DNA from: SFFI01 sp964398655
GTDB taxonomy: Bacteria > Bacillota > Clostridia > Saccharofermentanales > DTU023
Reading direction: 5' to 3'
DNA length: 64,000 bases
Assembly: GCA_964398655.1 (NCBI GenBank)
Contig: CAYNNG010000003.1
Coordinates: 1-64,000, forward strand
A program made the translations under genes and the position numbers. Shown here in pieces: positions 46,581 through 56,600 of the stretch. A model generated the notes under the pieces. The model was given only the letters and a program-made list of their open reading frames with translations, did no database searches and was not told the DNA's origin. The first letter of the stretch is position 1; each line of letters starts with the position of its first letter.

Positions 46581-47390
46581 TTAAACCACGAACTTCTCTA
46601 GGGCGTAGGCTACCCCGCTTTCCTCGTTGGTTAGAGTGACAAAATCGGCAGCCTCACGGACTTCGGGACTGGCATTGCCCATGGCCACACCCAGACCAGC
46701 AAAAGTCAGCATGGAGAGATCATTGGCGGCGTCTCCAAAGGCGATCATGGCCTCCGCGGGAATATTCAGAAGCTTGCCTATCTGAGCCAAGGCCAAGCCC
46801 TTAGAAGTATCCTGGTGGAAAAACTCCAAGAAATGCGTGCCAGACTTACAGATCGTAGTCTGAGAGTAGTTTGCGATGTCCTTTAGCAGGGAGTCTTCAA
46901 AATCTTGAATTCGGTCGGGATCGTCGTACCAGAAAATCTTGCTCAGACCCTGGTCTATCACTCTTTCAAACTCAGAGGGGCTGTTAAGAACTATAGCTGG
47001 TACATTAGAGAAGCTGACATATTCCTCCACCCGCTCGTTATAGACATTGGTGTAGAGCTGGTGCTGGGACCACAGGCACATGGTAGTTTCCCAAGCTAAT
47101 CCGCGTGTCACGATCTGTCTGGCGTCTGCCTTCTCCATGAGGTCTTGACTGAAAATTTCACCCGTCTGGATATCCGCCACCATGGCTCCGTTGTAGCTGA
47201 TGGCCAGGCCTCGGACGCCTAGCTGGGGCTGGTACTTCTTGATGCCTTGGAAGGCTCTGCCACTGGCAAGGACCACGACTACGCCCAGGTCTTGCAACCT
47301 TTGGATGGCAGCTATATTTTCCTTTGATATTTTCTTGTGATCATCTAAAAGTGTTCCATCTAAATCAATAGCGACTAACTTATATTTCAT
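46581..47390 (-). CDS. Cof-type HAD-superfamily phosphatase
   Basis: 269 residues, typical for Cof/YidA. Motif I DLDGTLLDD with the nucleophile Asp at the very N-terminus, motif II SGRAF, and motif IV GDAANDLSML are all present, with a C2-type cap between. Such enzymes dephosphorylate small sugar phosphates or flavin-type metabolites. Single gene. Confidence 0.93.
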   Translation of the reverse strand: MKYKLVAIDLDGTLLDDHKKISKENIAAIQRLQDLGVVVVLASGRAFQGIKKYQPQLGVRGLAISYNGAMVADIQTGEIFSQDLMEKADARQIVTRGLAWETTMCLWSQHQLYTNVYNERVEEYVSFSNVPAIVLNSPSEFERVIDQGLSKIFWYDDPDRIQDFEDSLLKDIANYSQTTICKSGTHFLEFFHQDTSKGLALAQIGKLLNIPAEAMIAFGDAANDLSMLTFAGLGVAMGNASPEVREAADFVTLTNEESGVAYALEKFVV

Positions 47391-47535
47391 AGCGAATGTT
47401 TCTCCTATCGTCTCGCCTGCTTGGTCGAGGCCTAATTTTTCCTTCTGTATTTACACCAATAATTATGTTAGCAAAAACTCGCCAAGCTGTGGTGGAGAAA
47501 TTGTGACCGTCTGGTGACTAGAAAGTTTTGAGCAC

Positions 47536-47572
47536 TTGACTGTACCCAACTGTTCATATAGACTATGAACAG
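47536..47572 (+). promoter_or_regulatory. Promoter with embedded operator of the GntR-ABC operon
   Basis: TTGACT (47536-47541) and TAGACT (47559-47564) are 17 bases apart. A perfect inverted repeat CTGTTCATA-TAGAC-TATGAACAG (47550-47572) covers the -10 box, so a bound regulator would block transcription. The GntR protein encoded next is the obvious candidate. Confidence 0.75.
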
Positions 47573-47669
47573 TAAGCACATTAAGGGTTTACTCTCAGCA
47601 AACCACATCTACAAGCTTGAACACGCAAAAGTGGATCCGACTTGGACGGCAAGCAGGCAGGAGGTACAG

Positions 47670-48062
47670 GTGAATATTCAGATTAGCAATGCTAGCAGCG
47701 ATCCTATTTACCTGCAGATCAAACAACAGATTAAGGCGGCTATCCTCAGCGGACAGTTACAAGCGGGAACCCAGCTGCCCTCCATACGATTTTTGGCCAA
47801 GGAACTGCGGGTTAGTGTGATCACGACCAAACGCGCCTATGACGAATTAGAGCTGGAAGGCTTCCTAGATTCTGTACAAGGCAAAGGGAGTTTTGTCGCC
47901 GCTCAAAACCCGGAGCTAATGAGAGAAGAACAGCTTAAAAAAGTTGAAGCTTATCTCACGCAAGCGCTTCAAGAGGCTTATTTGGCAGGTCTATCTGTCA
48001 CCGAGCTGCAAGAAATGCTGGAAATCCTGGCCGGTGATACGCCTGAAGTCGGCACACATTAA
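47670..48062 (+). CDS. GntR-family regulator, YtrA type
   Basis: 130 residues from GTG 47670, chosen because GGAGG lies five bases upstream; ORF starts at 47565 fall in the operator. An N-terminal winged helix is seen (PIYLQIKQQIKAAILSGQLQ; LPSIRFLAKELRVSVITTKRAYDELE; a wing GFLDSVQGKGSFVA). The short C-terminal tail is the YtrA mark. It sits directly before an ABC transporter, as expected for YtrA, usually an autorepressor responding to cell-wall antibiotics. Confidence 0.9.
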   Translation: MNIQISNASSDPIYLQIKQQIKAAILSGQLQAGTQLPSIRFLAKELRVSVITTKRAYDELELEGFLDSVQGKGSFVAAQNPELMREEQLKKVEAYLTQALQEAYLAGLSVTELQEMLEILAGDTPEVGTH

Positions 48063-48074
48063 GGAGATAAGAAA

Positions 48075-48977
48075 ATGCCTGAGGCTATTGAAATAAAAGG
48101 TTTAACCAAAAAATATAACAACTTCCAACTGGGCCCCTTGGACCTAGTTATACCAACGGGCTGTCTGGTGGGTTATATCGGCGAAAATGGCGCTGGTAAG
48201 ACGACTACGCTGAAAGCTATTTTGGGACTAATTAAGCCAGACAGCGGTGAGATTAAGCTCCTGGGCCAGACTCTGCCTCTCAAAGATCCTAAACTGATGA
48301 ATAGGGTCGGTGTAGTTTTTGATGATCTTCACCTGCCCGGTGAAATGTCAGTGAAAGAGGCTGGGAAATATGCCAGCTTGAGCTTTGATAGTTGGCAAGA
48401 AGAGCTCTTTCAGGAATTCTTACACAACTTCAAGCTGCCCTCTAAACAGAAGCTAAAAAACCTCTCAAGAGGTATGAAGGTAAAGCTTTCCCTGGCTCTG
48501 GCTCTGTCGCATGAGGCAGAATTACTAATCTTAGATGAAGCCACCAGCGGCTTAGACCCGGTGGTCAGGGACGAAATCCTGGACCTGCTTTTAGCTTTTC
48601 TCCAAGAAGAGAACCATAGCGTCCTGATTTCTTCGCATATCCTGTCAGATTTGGAAAAAGCGGCTGACTATATTGCCTTCCTACACCAAGGGAAAATCCT
48701 CTTTATGGAAGAAAAAGACCAACTGGTGGAGCGCTATGCCCTTTGTTCGGTGGACAATGCGACAGCCGAAGCTTTGGATCCCGCCGCGATTGTTGGCCGC
48801 CGCAAACATGCCTTTGGCCAAGGCCAGCTACCTGATTTTATTGATTGTTTTTGCAGCCTTGAGCGTTTACGGCGGACTCAAGCATATGTTGATAATCCTG
48901 CCTCTGGTTTTTGTTTTTTTACCCATTTTCCTCAACTCTGTGAGCTTCACGGTAGAAGAGCAGGTAGACTACCCTAA
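48075..48977 (+). CDS. ABC transporter ATP-binding protein with disrupted 3' end
   Basis: Residues 1-250 are a normal YtrB/BcrA-type ATPase: Walker A GENGAGKTT, signature NLSRGMKVKL, Walker B LLILDEATSGLD, H-loop ISSHIL. After GRRKHAFG (about 48818) the frame leaves the family and continues as a Cys/Arg-rich tail overlapping the permease frame by 170 bases. About 40 expected residues are missing and the rest of the tail is unlikely to be real coding. Fits a deletion that joined the end of this gene to the start of the permease gene. Confidence 0.8.
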   Translation: MPEAIEIKGLTKKYNNFQLGPLDLVIPTGCLVGYIGENGAGKTTTLKAILGLIKPDSGEIKLLGQTLPLKDPKLMNRVGVVFDDLHLPGEMSVKEAGKYASLSFDSWQEELFQEFLHNFKLPSKQKLKNLSRGMKVKLSLALALSHEAELLILDEATSGLDPVVRDEILDLLLAFLQEENHSVLISSHILSDLEKAADYIAFLHQGKILFMEEKDQLVERYALCSVDNATAEALDPAAIVGRRKHAFGQGQLPDFIDCFCSLERLRRTQAYVDNPASGFCFFTHFPQLCELHGRRAGRLP

Positions 48978-49407
48978 ATTTGCCTTTACCACGCCCGTTG
49001 CGCGCCGAACTTATGTGGTTAGTAAATTTTTGCTGGGGATAATATTTGCCCTGCTGGCTGGCGGCTTTGGTCTTGTGATCTTTAGCCAAGCACTGGGAAG
49101 ATTTGATCTGGCCTTGTTTTTAGCTTCCGCATCCTTTGCAGCCTGCCTTATCCTCAATGCCTTCCAGCTCCTCTTTGTATTTAAATTAGGCGCGAATAAA
49201 GGGCGGATTATCATGGTTGCTTTTTATTTCCTACTGTTTTCCCTCAGCAGCCTCCTGGGCGACCATATGAATGAGATTCTGGCGAAGCTAAAGACTGGCC
49301 TCAACCAACCCTATGTGTTATCAGCCGCCCTGGCAGCCTTGGCCCTAGTCTTTTTGGGGCTCGCCATTTACGGAGGCGAAAAAATATTAGCCAAGAAGGA
49401 ATATTAG
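48808..49407 (+). pseudogene. ABC-2 permease, N-terminally truncated
   Basis: 199 residues from ATG 48808, with five or six membrane segments and the ABC-2 features TTPVARRTYVVSKFLLG and a GGFGLVIFSQAL helix. The usual first 20-30 residues (a cytoplasmic MxxLLxKDxxxL stretch) are absent, and the ATG lies inside the ATPase frame, with no ribosome site. It is probably the result of a deletion, or an assembly collapse, at the ATPase/permease boundary. Confidence 0.7.
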
Positions 49408-49487
49408 TGGATAATCCTGAAAAGCAGGTAGTTAGCCTATAATGAGAAAAATACTTACAAGAATTTCTCTTGGGAAAGGACTCTACC

Positions 49488-49838
49488 ATGTTATTTGTTT
49501 GCTACCCCAAGTGCACGACTTGCCAAAGAGCCAAGAAGTGGCTGGAAGATCGCGACTTGGAGTTTGACCTGCGGGATATTAAGGAAGATAACCCCAGCGT
49601 CGAGGAGCTCAAGGCCTGGCATGAAAAAAGCAACTTGCCCCTGAAGCGCTTTTTCAACACCAGTGGTATGGCCTACCGGGCTCAAAAGCTCAAGGATAAG
49701 CTGCCTGAAATGACTGAGGCTGAACAGTATGAACTATTGGCCACCGATGGCATGTTGGTTAAGCGGCCCATTTTAGTGACGGATGAGCTTGTACTGGTGG
49801 GCTTCAAGGAAGCTGAGTGGGAGAAGGCTCTGCTGTAA
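49488..49838 (+). CDS. ArsC/Spx-family thioredoxin-fold protein
   Basis: 116 residues from ATG 49488 (AAAGGA seven bases upstream; an ORF start at 49470 precedes the site). The N-terminal CTTC (in YPKCTTCQRAKKWL) and a C-terminal KRPILVTDELVLVGFKE are typical of the ArsC/Spx/YffB family. It may be an arsenate-reductase-like or Spx-like redox protein; no ars genes are nearby. Its last 35 bases overlap the end of galM on the other strand. Confidence 0.88.
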   Translation: MLFVCYPKCTTCQRAKKWLEDRDLEFDLRDIKEDNPSVEELKAWHEKSNLPLKRFFNTSGMAYRAQKLKDKLPEMTEAEQYELLATDGMLVKRPILVTDELVLVGFKEAEWEKALL

Positions 49839-51021
49839 TAAGGCGGAAGCGGTAGACGGTTTCCTGTTGGTAGACCTGGCCGGGCTCCAAACTAATGGAG
49901 GGGAAATTCTCCAAGTTTACAGCGTTGGGCCAGGCTTGGCATTCCAAGCATACCGCAGAGTGGGGCGGGTAGGGCGTAGGCTGGCCAGCCGGGTTAGGCT
50001 TGCCCAAGGTATCTAAGTAGTTAGCCGTATAAACCTGCAGGCCAGGGAAAGTGGTCAGCACCTCCATGCTAAGGTCTTCACAAGACAGACAGGCGACTTT
50101 TTGTAAGGGTCCGTGGTCTTCCTGGCTCAAAATATAGTTATGGTCCAAACCGCGGGTAACTGCGAGCAGGGGATCAGGCTGGAGAATTTCTCCCAGATCT
50201 CGCTCTTGGCGGAGGTCTAAGCTGGTCCCTTCCAAGGGGCAAATTTCTCCGGTGGCGATGAGGTCCGGTGTAAAGTCTGTGTAGTGGTCGGCGGAAACCT
50301 GCAATTTCTGCCCCCATAAGTTCCCTTGTCCATGTCCCCGCAGGTTAAAGTAGGCGTGCTGGGTGAGGCTGCAGACGGTGGTGGCAGAGCAGCTTGCCTG
50401 GTAGCTGATCCGGAGGTCAAGGTAAGATGGGGAGGGAAGCGGTGAGCTATTAGCTTTATCTTCGCCTTTACCTTGTCCGCAGCCCTCTTCGTCTGCTGAG
50501 CCTGCAGCCAGGTCTGGAGTTTCCAGGCTGTAGGTCACAAAAACTTCTAAATCCCCGGGGAAGCCGGCATCGCCAGCGGGGGAGACCAGGCGGAAAGTCA
50601 GCCAATTGTGGGTGGCGTCTTGGCCTTCGTCAGCCAATTCCCAAAGTTCACGGTGAAAGCCGGGTTCGCCTCCATGCAGGCAAATGTTTCCAGAATTGGC
50701 TGTAACGGGATAAGTTTTACCGGCAACTTTTACTAGAGGATAGCCCTTAGGCCCGGCGGGTATGCGTCCCGCCACCCGGCCGATGAGGCCGCCCAGGTTG
50801 CCATCCTGGACCAGATAGTCTTCGGGCCGGGCAAAGCCCAAGATGACGTCCCGGTTCCCGGAAGCCAGAGGCAGGGTCAGGCCCATAATCGTAGCTCCGA
50901 GGTTAGTTAGATGAAGTTCGGCGCAGTTGGTGCTCTGAGTTTTTCCTAGAGCTTGGGTGAGGAAATATTCCTGTATGGTGGGTTCTGAAGAACCGATAGC
51001 GTTATTTTTTGCTGTTTCCAT
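49804..51021 (-). CDS. galM: Galactose mutarotase (aldose 1-epimerase)
   Basis: 405 residues, longer than the usual 340-350, because of a Ser/Glu/Gly insertion near residue 185-205 and an extra tail. Markers are NRDVILGF, GRVAGRI, ICLHGGEPGFHRELWE (catalytic His), LTQHAYFNL and CLECQAWP near the Glu base. It interconverts alpha and beta galactose for galactokinase. Last gene of the mgl-gal cluster; it starts 30 bases after galK. Convergent overlap of 35 bases with the ArsC-like gene. Confidence 0.93.
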   Translation of the reverse strand: METAKNNAIGSSEPTIQEYFLTQALGKTQSTNCAELHLTNLGATIMGLTLPLASGNRDVILGFARPEDYLVQDGNLGGLIGRVAGRIPAGPKGYPLVKVAGKTYPVTANSGNICLHGGEPGFHRELWELADEGQDATHNWLTFRLVSPAGDAGFPGDLEVFVTYSLETPDLAAGSADEEGCGQGKGEDKANSSPLPSPSYLDLRISYQASCSATTVCSLTQHAYFNLRGHGQGNLWGQKLQVSADHYTDFTPDLIATGEICPLEGTSLDLRQERDLGEILQPDPLLAVTRGLDHNYILSQEDHGPLQKVACLSCEDLSMEVLTTFPGLQVYTANYLDTLGKPNPAGQPTPYPPHSAVCLECQAWPNAVNLENFPSISLEPGQVYQQETVYRFRLITAEPSPTQLP

Positions 51022-51050
51022 AATTTAACTTACTCCCAGCACTAGCAGGC

Positions 51051-52481
51051 CTAAAAATTTGCAGGTTCCAGGCAGACCGCGCCTGGCTCGCGAATATCTA
51101 GGGCATGGCAGGAACCCGCGCCAAAGACGGCTTCCATCTCCTGTTTAAAACGGGGGTAGAGGTCGTGGGGGACCAGGGCTTGGATGGTACCGCCAAATCC
51201 GCCGCCGTGAACTCGGCAGGCGCCCCTGCCGGCTAAGCTGTGTTCAGCCAAAGCCAGGGCCAGGCCCATATCCTGAGCTTGCACGGCTCCCGTGGGATAA
51301 ATGTTCTGCAGATACATATATGATGACCGGCCGGAAGCGTTGACGAGGGCCAAATACGTATCAATATTTCCCTGGTTTAGCGAGGTCTTAGCCTGGTCAA
51401 CCCGCTGGCATTCTGCGTAATAATGCAGGGCCCGCAGTAAAGCGCGGTCGGGCAGCTGGCGGTGCAGGCTGGGCAGGGCGGCAAAAAAGTCTTCTGCGGG
51501 CACCTGACTCAGGATCTCCTGGCCTAAAGCCTGGGCCACCTGGCCCATTTCCTCTGTAATGGAGGCATATTCCCCTGACAGGTTGGCGTGGTCGGACTTG
51601 GAATCAACAAGGACCAGTTGATAGCCGGCCTGGGCCAAGGGTAAGGCGTGCTTTTCCACGTGGGGTGAAGGTCCCGCGAAATCAACGTAAACGGCACCTC
51701 CCTCGGCGGAAGCCAATTGGTCCATGAGGCCGGAGGGTTTGCCGAAGTAGATGTTTTCAGCATATTGACCGATTTGCGCTAGTTCAACGGGTCCCAGCTG
51801 GGGCCAGCCCCACAGGGTGGCCATGACCTTGGCCAGACACACTTCAAAGGCCGCGGAGGAAGAAATGCCAGAACCGGTTTTTACCTGGGATTCTGTGGCG
51901 ATATCCAGTCCCTGGATCTGGAGGTCAGGACATAAGGCATCTGAAGCCTTCAGCTCTTGGCCCTGCCAGTCCCGGTGGAGAGGCGTCTGGCTAAGTCCTT
52001 TTAAGCTGCCTTCCCAGGCTAGCTTAGCCAGCCCAGCCGCGATGCCCCGGACCAGGCCACGAGAATTTCCAGTTTCTGAGGATTGAGGGTGGAGGTTGTC
52101 CAGCACAATTTCGCTTAAAGGCCAACCATGTGAGGCCAGGCGCACGCGCGGAGGGTTGGCTTCCTGGTTAAAGCCGGCTACAGCCAGGATATCCCGATTG
52201 ACCGCAGCGGCGAGGATTTTACCTCCCTGGTGGTCGGTATGGTTGCCCAAAAGTTCCGTCCGTCCGGGGGCGGAGAAGAGGGCGACCTGCCTTTGACCGC
52301 TAGGGTCAAATTCCCGCCGATAGGTGGCAAGCAGCTTGGTCAGACGCTGACGGGCAGGCTGGATGTCCTGGTCAGGAGACAGGCAGGCCAGGTCCCGGAG
52401 GACGGAGTCTAGGTGGCCCTGGGCCAGCTTGGCTTCCCAGGTCTCAAGGGGCAGTAGGGGTAAGTTAGTTTGATGAGTCAT
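51051..52481 (-). CDS. galK: Galactokinase
   Basis: 476 residues from ATG 52481 (AGAGG upstream), in the long range for bacterial GalK (about 390). GHMP-kinase motifs: PGRTELLGNHTDHQGGKIL (galactokinase signature), GSGISSSAAFEV (ATP loop) and CRVHGGGFGGTIQAL. It phosphorylates galactose at C1. An upstream in-frame start at 52499 is less well placed. Follows the mgl transport genes after a terminator, so it may be partly uncoupled. No galT or galE is in the window. Confidence 0.95.
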   Translation of the reverse strand: MTHQTNLPLLPLETWEAKLAQGHLDSVLRDLACLSPDQDIQPARQRLTKLLATYRREFDPSGQRQVALFSAPGRTELLGNHTDHQGGKILAAAVNRDILAVAGFNQEANPPRVRLASHGWPLSEIVLDNLHPQSSETGNSRGLVRGIAAGLAKLAWEGSLKGLSQTPLHRDWQGQELKASDALCPDLQIQGLDIATESQVKTGSGISSSAAFEVCLAKVMATLWGWPQLGPVELAQIGQYAENIYFGKPSGLMDQLASAEGGAVYVDFAGPSPHVEKHALPLAQAGYQLVLVDSKSDHANLSGEYASITEEMGQVAQALGQEILSQVPAEDFFAALPSLHRQLPDRALLRALHYYAECQRVDQAKTSLNQGNIDTYLALVNASGRSSYMYLQNIYPTGAVQAQDMGLALALAEHSLAGRGACRVHGGGFGGTIQALVPHDLYPRFKQEMEAVFGAGSCHALDIREPGAVCLEPANF

Positions 52482-52535
52482 ATTAAAACCTCTGTGCAAT
52501 GTCGTCTCGCAGGTGTTTTAGGCTGCAAAATCTAG

Positions 52536-52574
52536 AAAAAATGGCGACTGAGCCTGGCCAGGCCCAAGTCGCCA
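52536..52574 (-). terminator. Terminator after mglC
   Basis: TGGCGACT (52542-52549) pairs with AGTCGCCA (52567-52574), with an inner GCCTGGCCAGGC palindrome. On minus a run of six T (52541-52536) follows. It lies between mglC and galK, so galK-galM may need read-through or its own promoter. Confidence 0.85.
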
Positions 52575-52609
52575 CATGTGTGAATGCCTAAGTGCATAGG
52601 ATGCAAAGC

Positions 52610-53662
52610 TTAGCGTTTGACCAAGTATTTTCTCATATCCAGGGCACAGGCTACCAGGATAATGCCGCCTTTAATGGCGTATTGGAGCTGTTGGTCCATG
52701 CCTACCATCGGCAGAGCAACAAAGATCAGGCGCAGGAGCAGAACCCCGATGATCACGCCGGAAATCTTACCGATACCGCCGACAAAGGATACACCGCCGA
52801 TAACGCAGGCCGCGATGGCGTCCAGCTCGTAGTTGAAGCCGGTGTTAGGCGTGTTGGAAGCGATACGGGCAGCTTCGATAAAGCCGGTGTAGCCATACAT
52901 TGCGCCAGCCAGGGCGAAAACGGCTACGGTGGTCATACCCACGTTAATACCGGAGACCCGAGCGGCTTCCTCATTGGAACCCAGGGCAAACATGTTTTTG
53001 CCAAAGACGGTCTTGTTCCAGATAAACCACATGAGGACGGCAAGGAGGATGGAGTACCAAACATAGTTGGGGATTCCGATACCCTTACCAATGGGCAGTT
53101 TAACAAAGGAGCCTGCGACAAATTCCCGATAACCGTTGTCCAAGCCAGAGATGGACTGGCCGCGAGATTCGCCCAGTTGGACGTAGCGCAGGAGGACCGT
53201 ATAGAGAATGAGCTGGGTGGCCAGGGTAACGATAAAGGGGTGCAGCTTGAACTTGGCAACCCAGAAACCGTTAAAGACGCCGATTATCGCACCAATGACC
53301 ACGGAAATAAGCAGGACGAGCCAGATGGGCAGGGGCTTCAGGTTGGGCCACATCTTCCCAGGGGCGTCGACGGCTTGCAGCAAGGAGGCTGCCACACAGG
53401 CGGTGAGGCCTACGGCACGACCGGCAGAAAGGTCTGTACCGGTGAGGACTATACAGCCGGCGATACCCAAGGCTACCGGTAAATAAGCTGCTGTCAGGGA
53501 GAGCAGATTGACCAAGGATGCGGGCTGCAAAAAGTTGGGGTTGGTGACAGCCACGTAAACTACCAGGATCAGCATGATGATGATCAAGGCGTTGTTGATG
53601 AGCAAGTTAATAATTCGCTTGCTGTCAAAGGACTGTTTCTTTAAATCTGTGGATGAATTCAT
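52610..53662 (-). CDS. mglC: Galactose/methyl-galactoside ABC transporter permease
   Basis: 350 residues, about ten membrane segments, BPD_transp_2 family. The LTGTDLSAGRAVGLTACVAA block and GGIGKISGVIIGVLLL loop are typical of the MglC/RbsC group. It starts ten bases after mglA, with a GGGAG site. Confidence 0.93.
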   Translation of the reverse strand: MNSSTDLKKQSFDSKRIINLLINNALIIIMLILVVYVAVTNPNFLQPASLVNLLSLTAAYLPVALGIAGCIVLTGTDLSAGRAVGLTACVAASLLQAVDAPGKMWPNLKPLPIWLVLLISVVIGAIIGVFNGFWVAKFKLHPFIVTLATQLILYTVLLRYVQLGESRGQSISGLDNGYREFVAGSFVKLPIGKGIGIPNYVWYSILLAVLMWFIWNKTVFGKNMFALGSNEEAARVSGINVGMTTVAVFALAGAMYGYTGFIEAARIASNTPNTGFNYELDAIAACVIGGVSFVGGIGKISGVIIGVLLLRLIFVALPMVGMDQQLQYAIKGGIILVACALDMRKYLVKR

Positions 53663-53672
53663 ACGCGTCTCC

Positions 53673-55172
53673 CTAAATATACTTTTCAGCTAAGGTCAGG
53701 ATTTCTTCCTGGCTGGTCTGGGTGGCATCGACCTCTCCTGCCACATGACCGTTGGACATTACCATGATCCGGTCGCAAATGCCTAATAGCTCAGGCATTT
53801 CGGAAGAAACGACCATAACTGCCTTGCCCTCAGAGGCCAGGTTGATAATTAATTGATAGATTTCGTATTTAGCGCCAACATCAATGCCGCGGGTAGGCTC
53901 ATCTAGGAGCAGGACTTCGGGTTCGGTAAGCAGCCAGCGGCCTAAGAGCACCTTTTGCTGGTTACCGCCGGAGAGGGACCGAATGGCGGTGGCCCGGCTG
54001 GGGGTCTTGATGCGCAAGGCATCGATGGACTTATCAGTATCCCGCTCCATGGCCTTGTTGTCTAGGTAGAGGCCATGCTTCAAATAACTGGAGGTGTGCG
54101 CAATGATGGTATTGTCTGTGATATCCCGAATGGCAAAAATGCCCGTGGCCCGCCGCTCCTCCGTCAAGAGGGCAAACCCATTATTTACGGATTCTTGCGG
54201 TGTGTGGTTATGGATTTCCTTGCCATGCAGGCGGATGGTCCCACCGCGCCGGGTCATTACTCCGAAGAGGGTCTCTAGGACCTCCGTACGGCCAGACCCG
54301 TCCAGACCGGCTACGCCCAAAATTTCTCCCTTGCGCAGTTCAAAAGACACATCTTCCAGGAGATTATACTCGCCGGACATACCTTGAACTTCCAGGGCTA
54401 CTTCGCCGGGGGTGTTGGTCTTTTCTGGGAAGCGGTGGGTGAGCTCCCGACCTACCATCAGCTTGATAATTTCGCCTACGTTGGTTTGACCCACGGACTT
54501 GGTATCTACCCACTGGCCATCACGCATGACGGTGATTTCATCGGCAATGCGGAAAATCTCGTCCATCTTATGGGAGATATAGATAATCCCGCAGCCTTTG
54601 GCTTTGAGGTCGTTAATAATCCGGAAAAGATGCTCTACCTCATGCTCGGTCAGGGAGGAGGTAGGCTCGTCAAAGACGATTAACTTGGCGTTATAAGAAA
54701 CAGCCTTGGCAATTTCTGCCATCTGACGCTGAGAAACTGGCAGGCTGGACATAATCTGTTTAGGGTTAATATGGACACCTAAATCCTTGAATAAGGCTTT
54801 AGTTTCCTGGAACATCTTGCGCTCGTTGACCATGAGACCGCCCCGCGTAGGGTAGCGTCCCAGCCAGAGATTATCTTGGACAGACCGGGTTAAGGCCTGG
54901 TTGAGCTCCTGGTGCACCATGGCCACACCGTGTTCCATGGCTTCTTTAGGGTTTTGAAAGTGTACCTCTTCACCCTCCAGGAGGATGGCGCCTTCATCGG
55001 CATGGTAGATGCCAAAGAGACACTTCATCAGGGTTGATTTACCCGCACCGTTCTCTCCCATGAGGGCATGAACTGTACCGGGATACACAGTCAGATCAAC
55101 CTTGTCTAATGCTTTGACACCAGGGAATGCCTTGGAAACGCCTCGCATCTCTAATAGTGGCGTACTTGGCAT
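53673..55172 (-). CDS. mglA: Galactose/methyl-galactoside ABC transporter ATPase (duplicated)
   Basis: 499 residues from ATG 55172 (GAGGAG seven bases upstream; GTG at 55175 is inferior). Two ABC domains in tandem: Walker [10 protein letters not shown] with the unusual signature LPVSQRQM in the first, and a second domain with degenerate Walker A (GLDGSGRTE) but normal signature [15 protein letters not shown] and [12 protein letters not shown]. This asymmetry is normal in the family. Confidence 0.95.
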   Translation of the reverse strand: MPSTPLLEMRGVSKAFPGVKALDKVDLTVYPGTVHALMGENGAGKSTLMKCLFGIYHADEGAILLEGEEVHFQNPKEAMEHGVAMVHQELNQALTRSVQDNLWLGRYPTRGGLMVNERKMFQETKALFKDLGVHINPKQIMSSLPVSQRQMAEIAKAVSYNAKLIVFDEPTSSLTEHEVEHLFRIINDLKAKGCGIIYISHKMDEIFRIADEITVMRDGQWVDTKSVGQTNVGEIIKLMVGRELTHRFPEKTNTPGEVALEVQGMSGEYNLLEDVSFELRKGEILGVAGLDGSGRTEVLETLFGVMTRRGGTIRLHGKEIHNHTPQESVNNGFALLTEERRATGIFAIRDITDNTIIAHTSSYLKHGLYLDNKAMERDTDKSIDALRIKTPSRATAIRSLSGGNQQKVLLGRWLLTEPEVLLLDEPTRGIDVGAKYEIYQLIINLASEGKAVMVVSSEMPELLGICDRIMVMSNGHVAGEVDATQTSQEEILTLAEKYI

Positions 55173-55248
55173 CACACATCTCCTCTCTTTTGAAAAAGGA
55201 GCAGGGCACCAGCCCTACTCCTTTAAGTGCTACAGCTAGCAGTACAGC

Positions 55249-56451
55249 TTATTTGCTGTCAGCAGTCCACTTCTGGTAAGGAACACGAATCTTATCAACG
55301 TCTTTATCTACGTTGAGGTCTTCGGTACCAGCCATCAGCTCTTTACCGTCTTTGATATTCTGAACCAGTTGAGTAATGGTAGCAGCCATACCAACGTTAT
55401 CCTGTTTTACAGAACCAACCATCTCACCGGCCTTGATTTTGCCTTGAGCGGTTTCGGTAGCGTCTACACCAAAGATGGGGATGTATTTGCCGTCTTCTTT
55501 GTTGTAGCCGGCGTTTTGCAGGGCAGAGAGAGCACCGAGGGCCATCTCGTCGTTGTTGGCGATAACCAGTTCAACCATGTTTTCCTGCTCTTCAGAGTAA
55601 GAACCCAGGATGGTAGACATGTAGTCGTTAGCGGCGGCAGCAGACCATTTACCGTCCTTATCAACTAAGAACTTGGAGTCAGCATTTTCGTCATAGTAAG
55701 CCAGAGGCTCTAATTTGTTTTCTTTGAGGATCTTGTCGGCATCTTCGACTGCGAACTGAGTACGAGCTTCAGCTTCAGCGTTGCCTTCTTGTCCCTTGAA
55801 CATAACGTAAGAAATCTTACCGTCTCCGTTGAGGTCAACGTCCTTGAAGTTGGCGACCAGGTAATCACCGATCATTTCGCCTTGCAGGTGACCAGCTTCG
55901 GGAGCATCGGTACCAACAAAGGCAGCCTTCTCATAGCCGTTAACTACGTCGTTGGTAACTTCGCGGTTGAAGAAGATTACAGGAATGTCAGCCTCTTTAG
56001 CGGCGGCAGCGATTTCATTAGCAGCGTCTTCAGAAGAAGTTTCAACCACGTTAACGATTAAGAGGTTAGCACCAGCGGCGATGGCAGACTTGATGGAGTC
56101 TGTCTGAGTGGGCTGAGAACCAGCAGCGTCGTAGTTCTTGTATTCAACGCCCATTTCGTCCAGCATCTTGTCCATTTCAGCACGAACGGTGGCGATATAA
56201 GCATCGGCGAAGTCATAGTAGAATACACCAATATTCAGGTCGCCTGCGGGAGCAGCTTCTTCTTCTTTGGCTTCTTCTTCTTTGTTGTCTTCAGCTTTTT
56301 CTTCTTCTTCCTTAGCAGCTTCGGTCTTTTCTTCCTTGGCGGCTTCTGTGGCAGCCTGGGTGGGTTCTTCTTTCTTCTCTTCACCTGTACCACAGGCAAC
56401 GAGGCCGAAAGACATGACTAATACCAGCATAAATGCTAATAATTTTTTCAT
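55249..56451 (-). CDS. mglB: Galactose-binding lipoprotein of the mgl transporter
   Basis: 400 residues. Lipobox FGLVAC at residues 15-20; a long acidic Glu/Lys/Ala linker (about 22-70) follows. The periplasmic-binding-protein type 1 domain covers the rest (LNIGVFYYDFADAYIATVRA; IFFNREVT; IFGVDATETAQGKIKAGEMV). It delivers galactose or glucose to MglAC. First gene of the cluster, with a promoter at 56601-56629. Confidence 0.93.
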   Translation of the reverse strand: MKKLLAFMLVLVMSFGLVACGTGEEKKEEPTQAATEAAKEEKTEAAKEEEEKAEDNKEEEAKEEEAAPAGDLNIGVFYYDFADAYIATVRAEMDKMLDEMGVEYKNYDAAGSQPTQTDSIKSAIAAGANLLIVNVVETSSEDAANEIAAAAKEADIPVIFFNREVTNDVVNGYEKAAFVGTDAPEAGHLQGEMIGDYLVANFKDVDLNGDGKISYVMFKGQEGNAEAEARTQFAVEDADKILKENKLEPLAYYDENADSKFLVDKDGKWSAAAANDYMSTILGSYSEEQENMVELVIANNDEMALGALSALQNAGYNKEDGKYIPIFGVDATETAQGKIKAGEMVGSVKQDNVGMAATITQLVQNIKDGKELMAGTEDLNVDKDVDKIRVPYQKWTADSK

Positions 56452-56600
56452 GTGTTTTCCTCCAATTTCAATTCGCTAGTTACATTTTTTGCAAGGTGAC
56501 CTTGGCAAACTGAGAGTTTACCGCTCACATGTTATAACCTCAGACTCCTTTGCACTCTGAAGGCCGACATAATTTATATGTTAGTCTTCAGGCTGGATTA

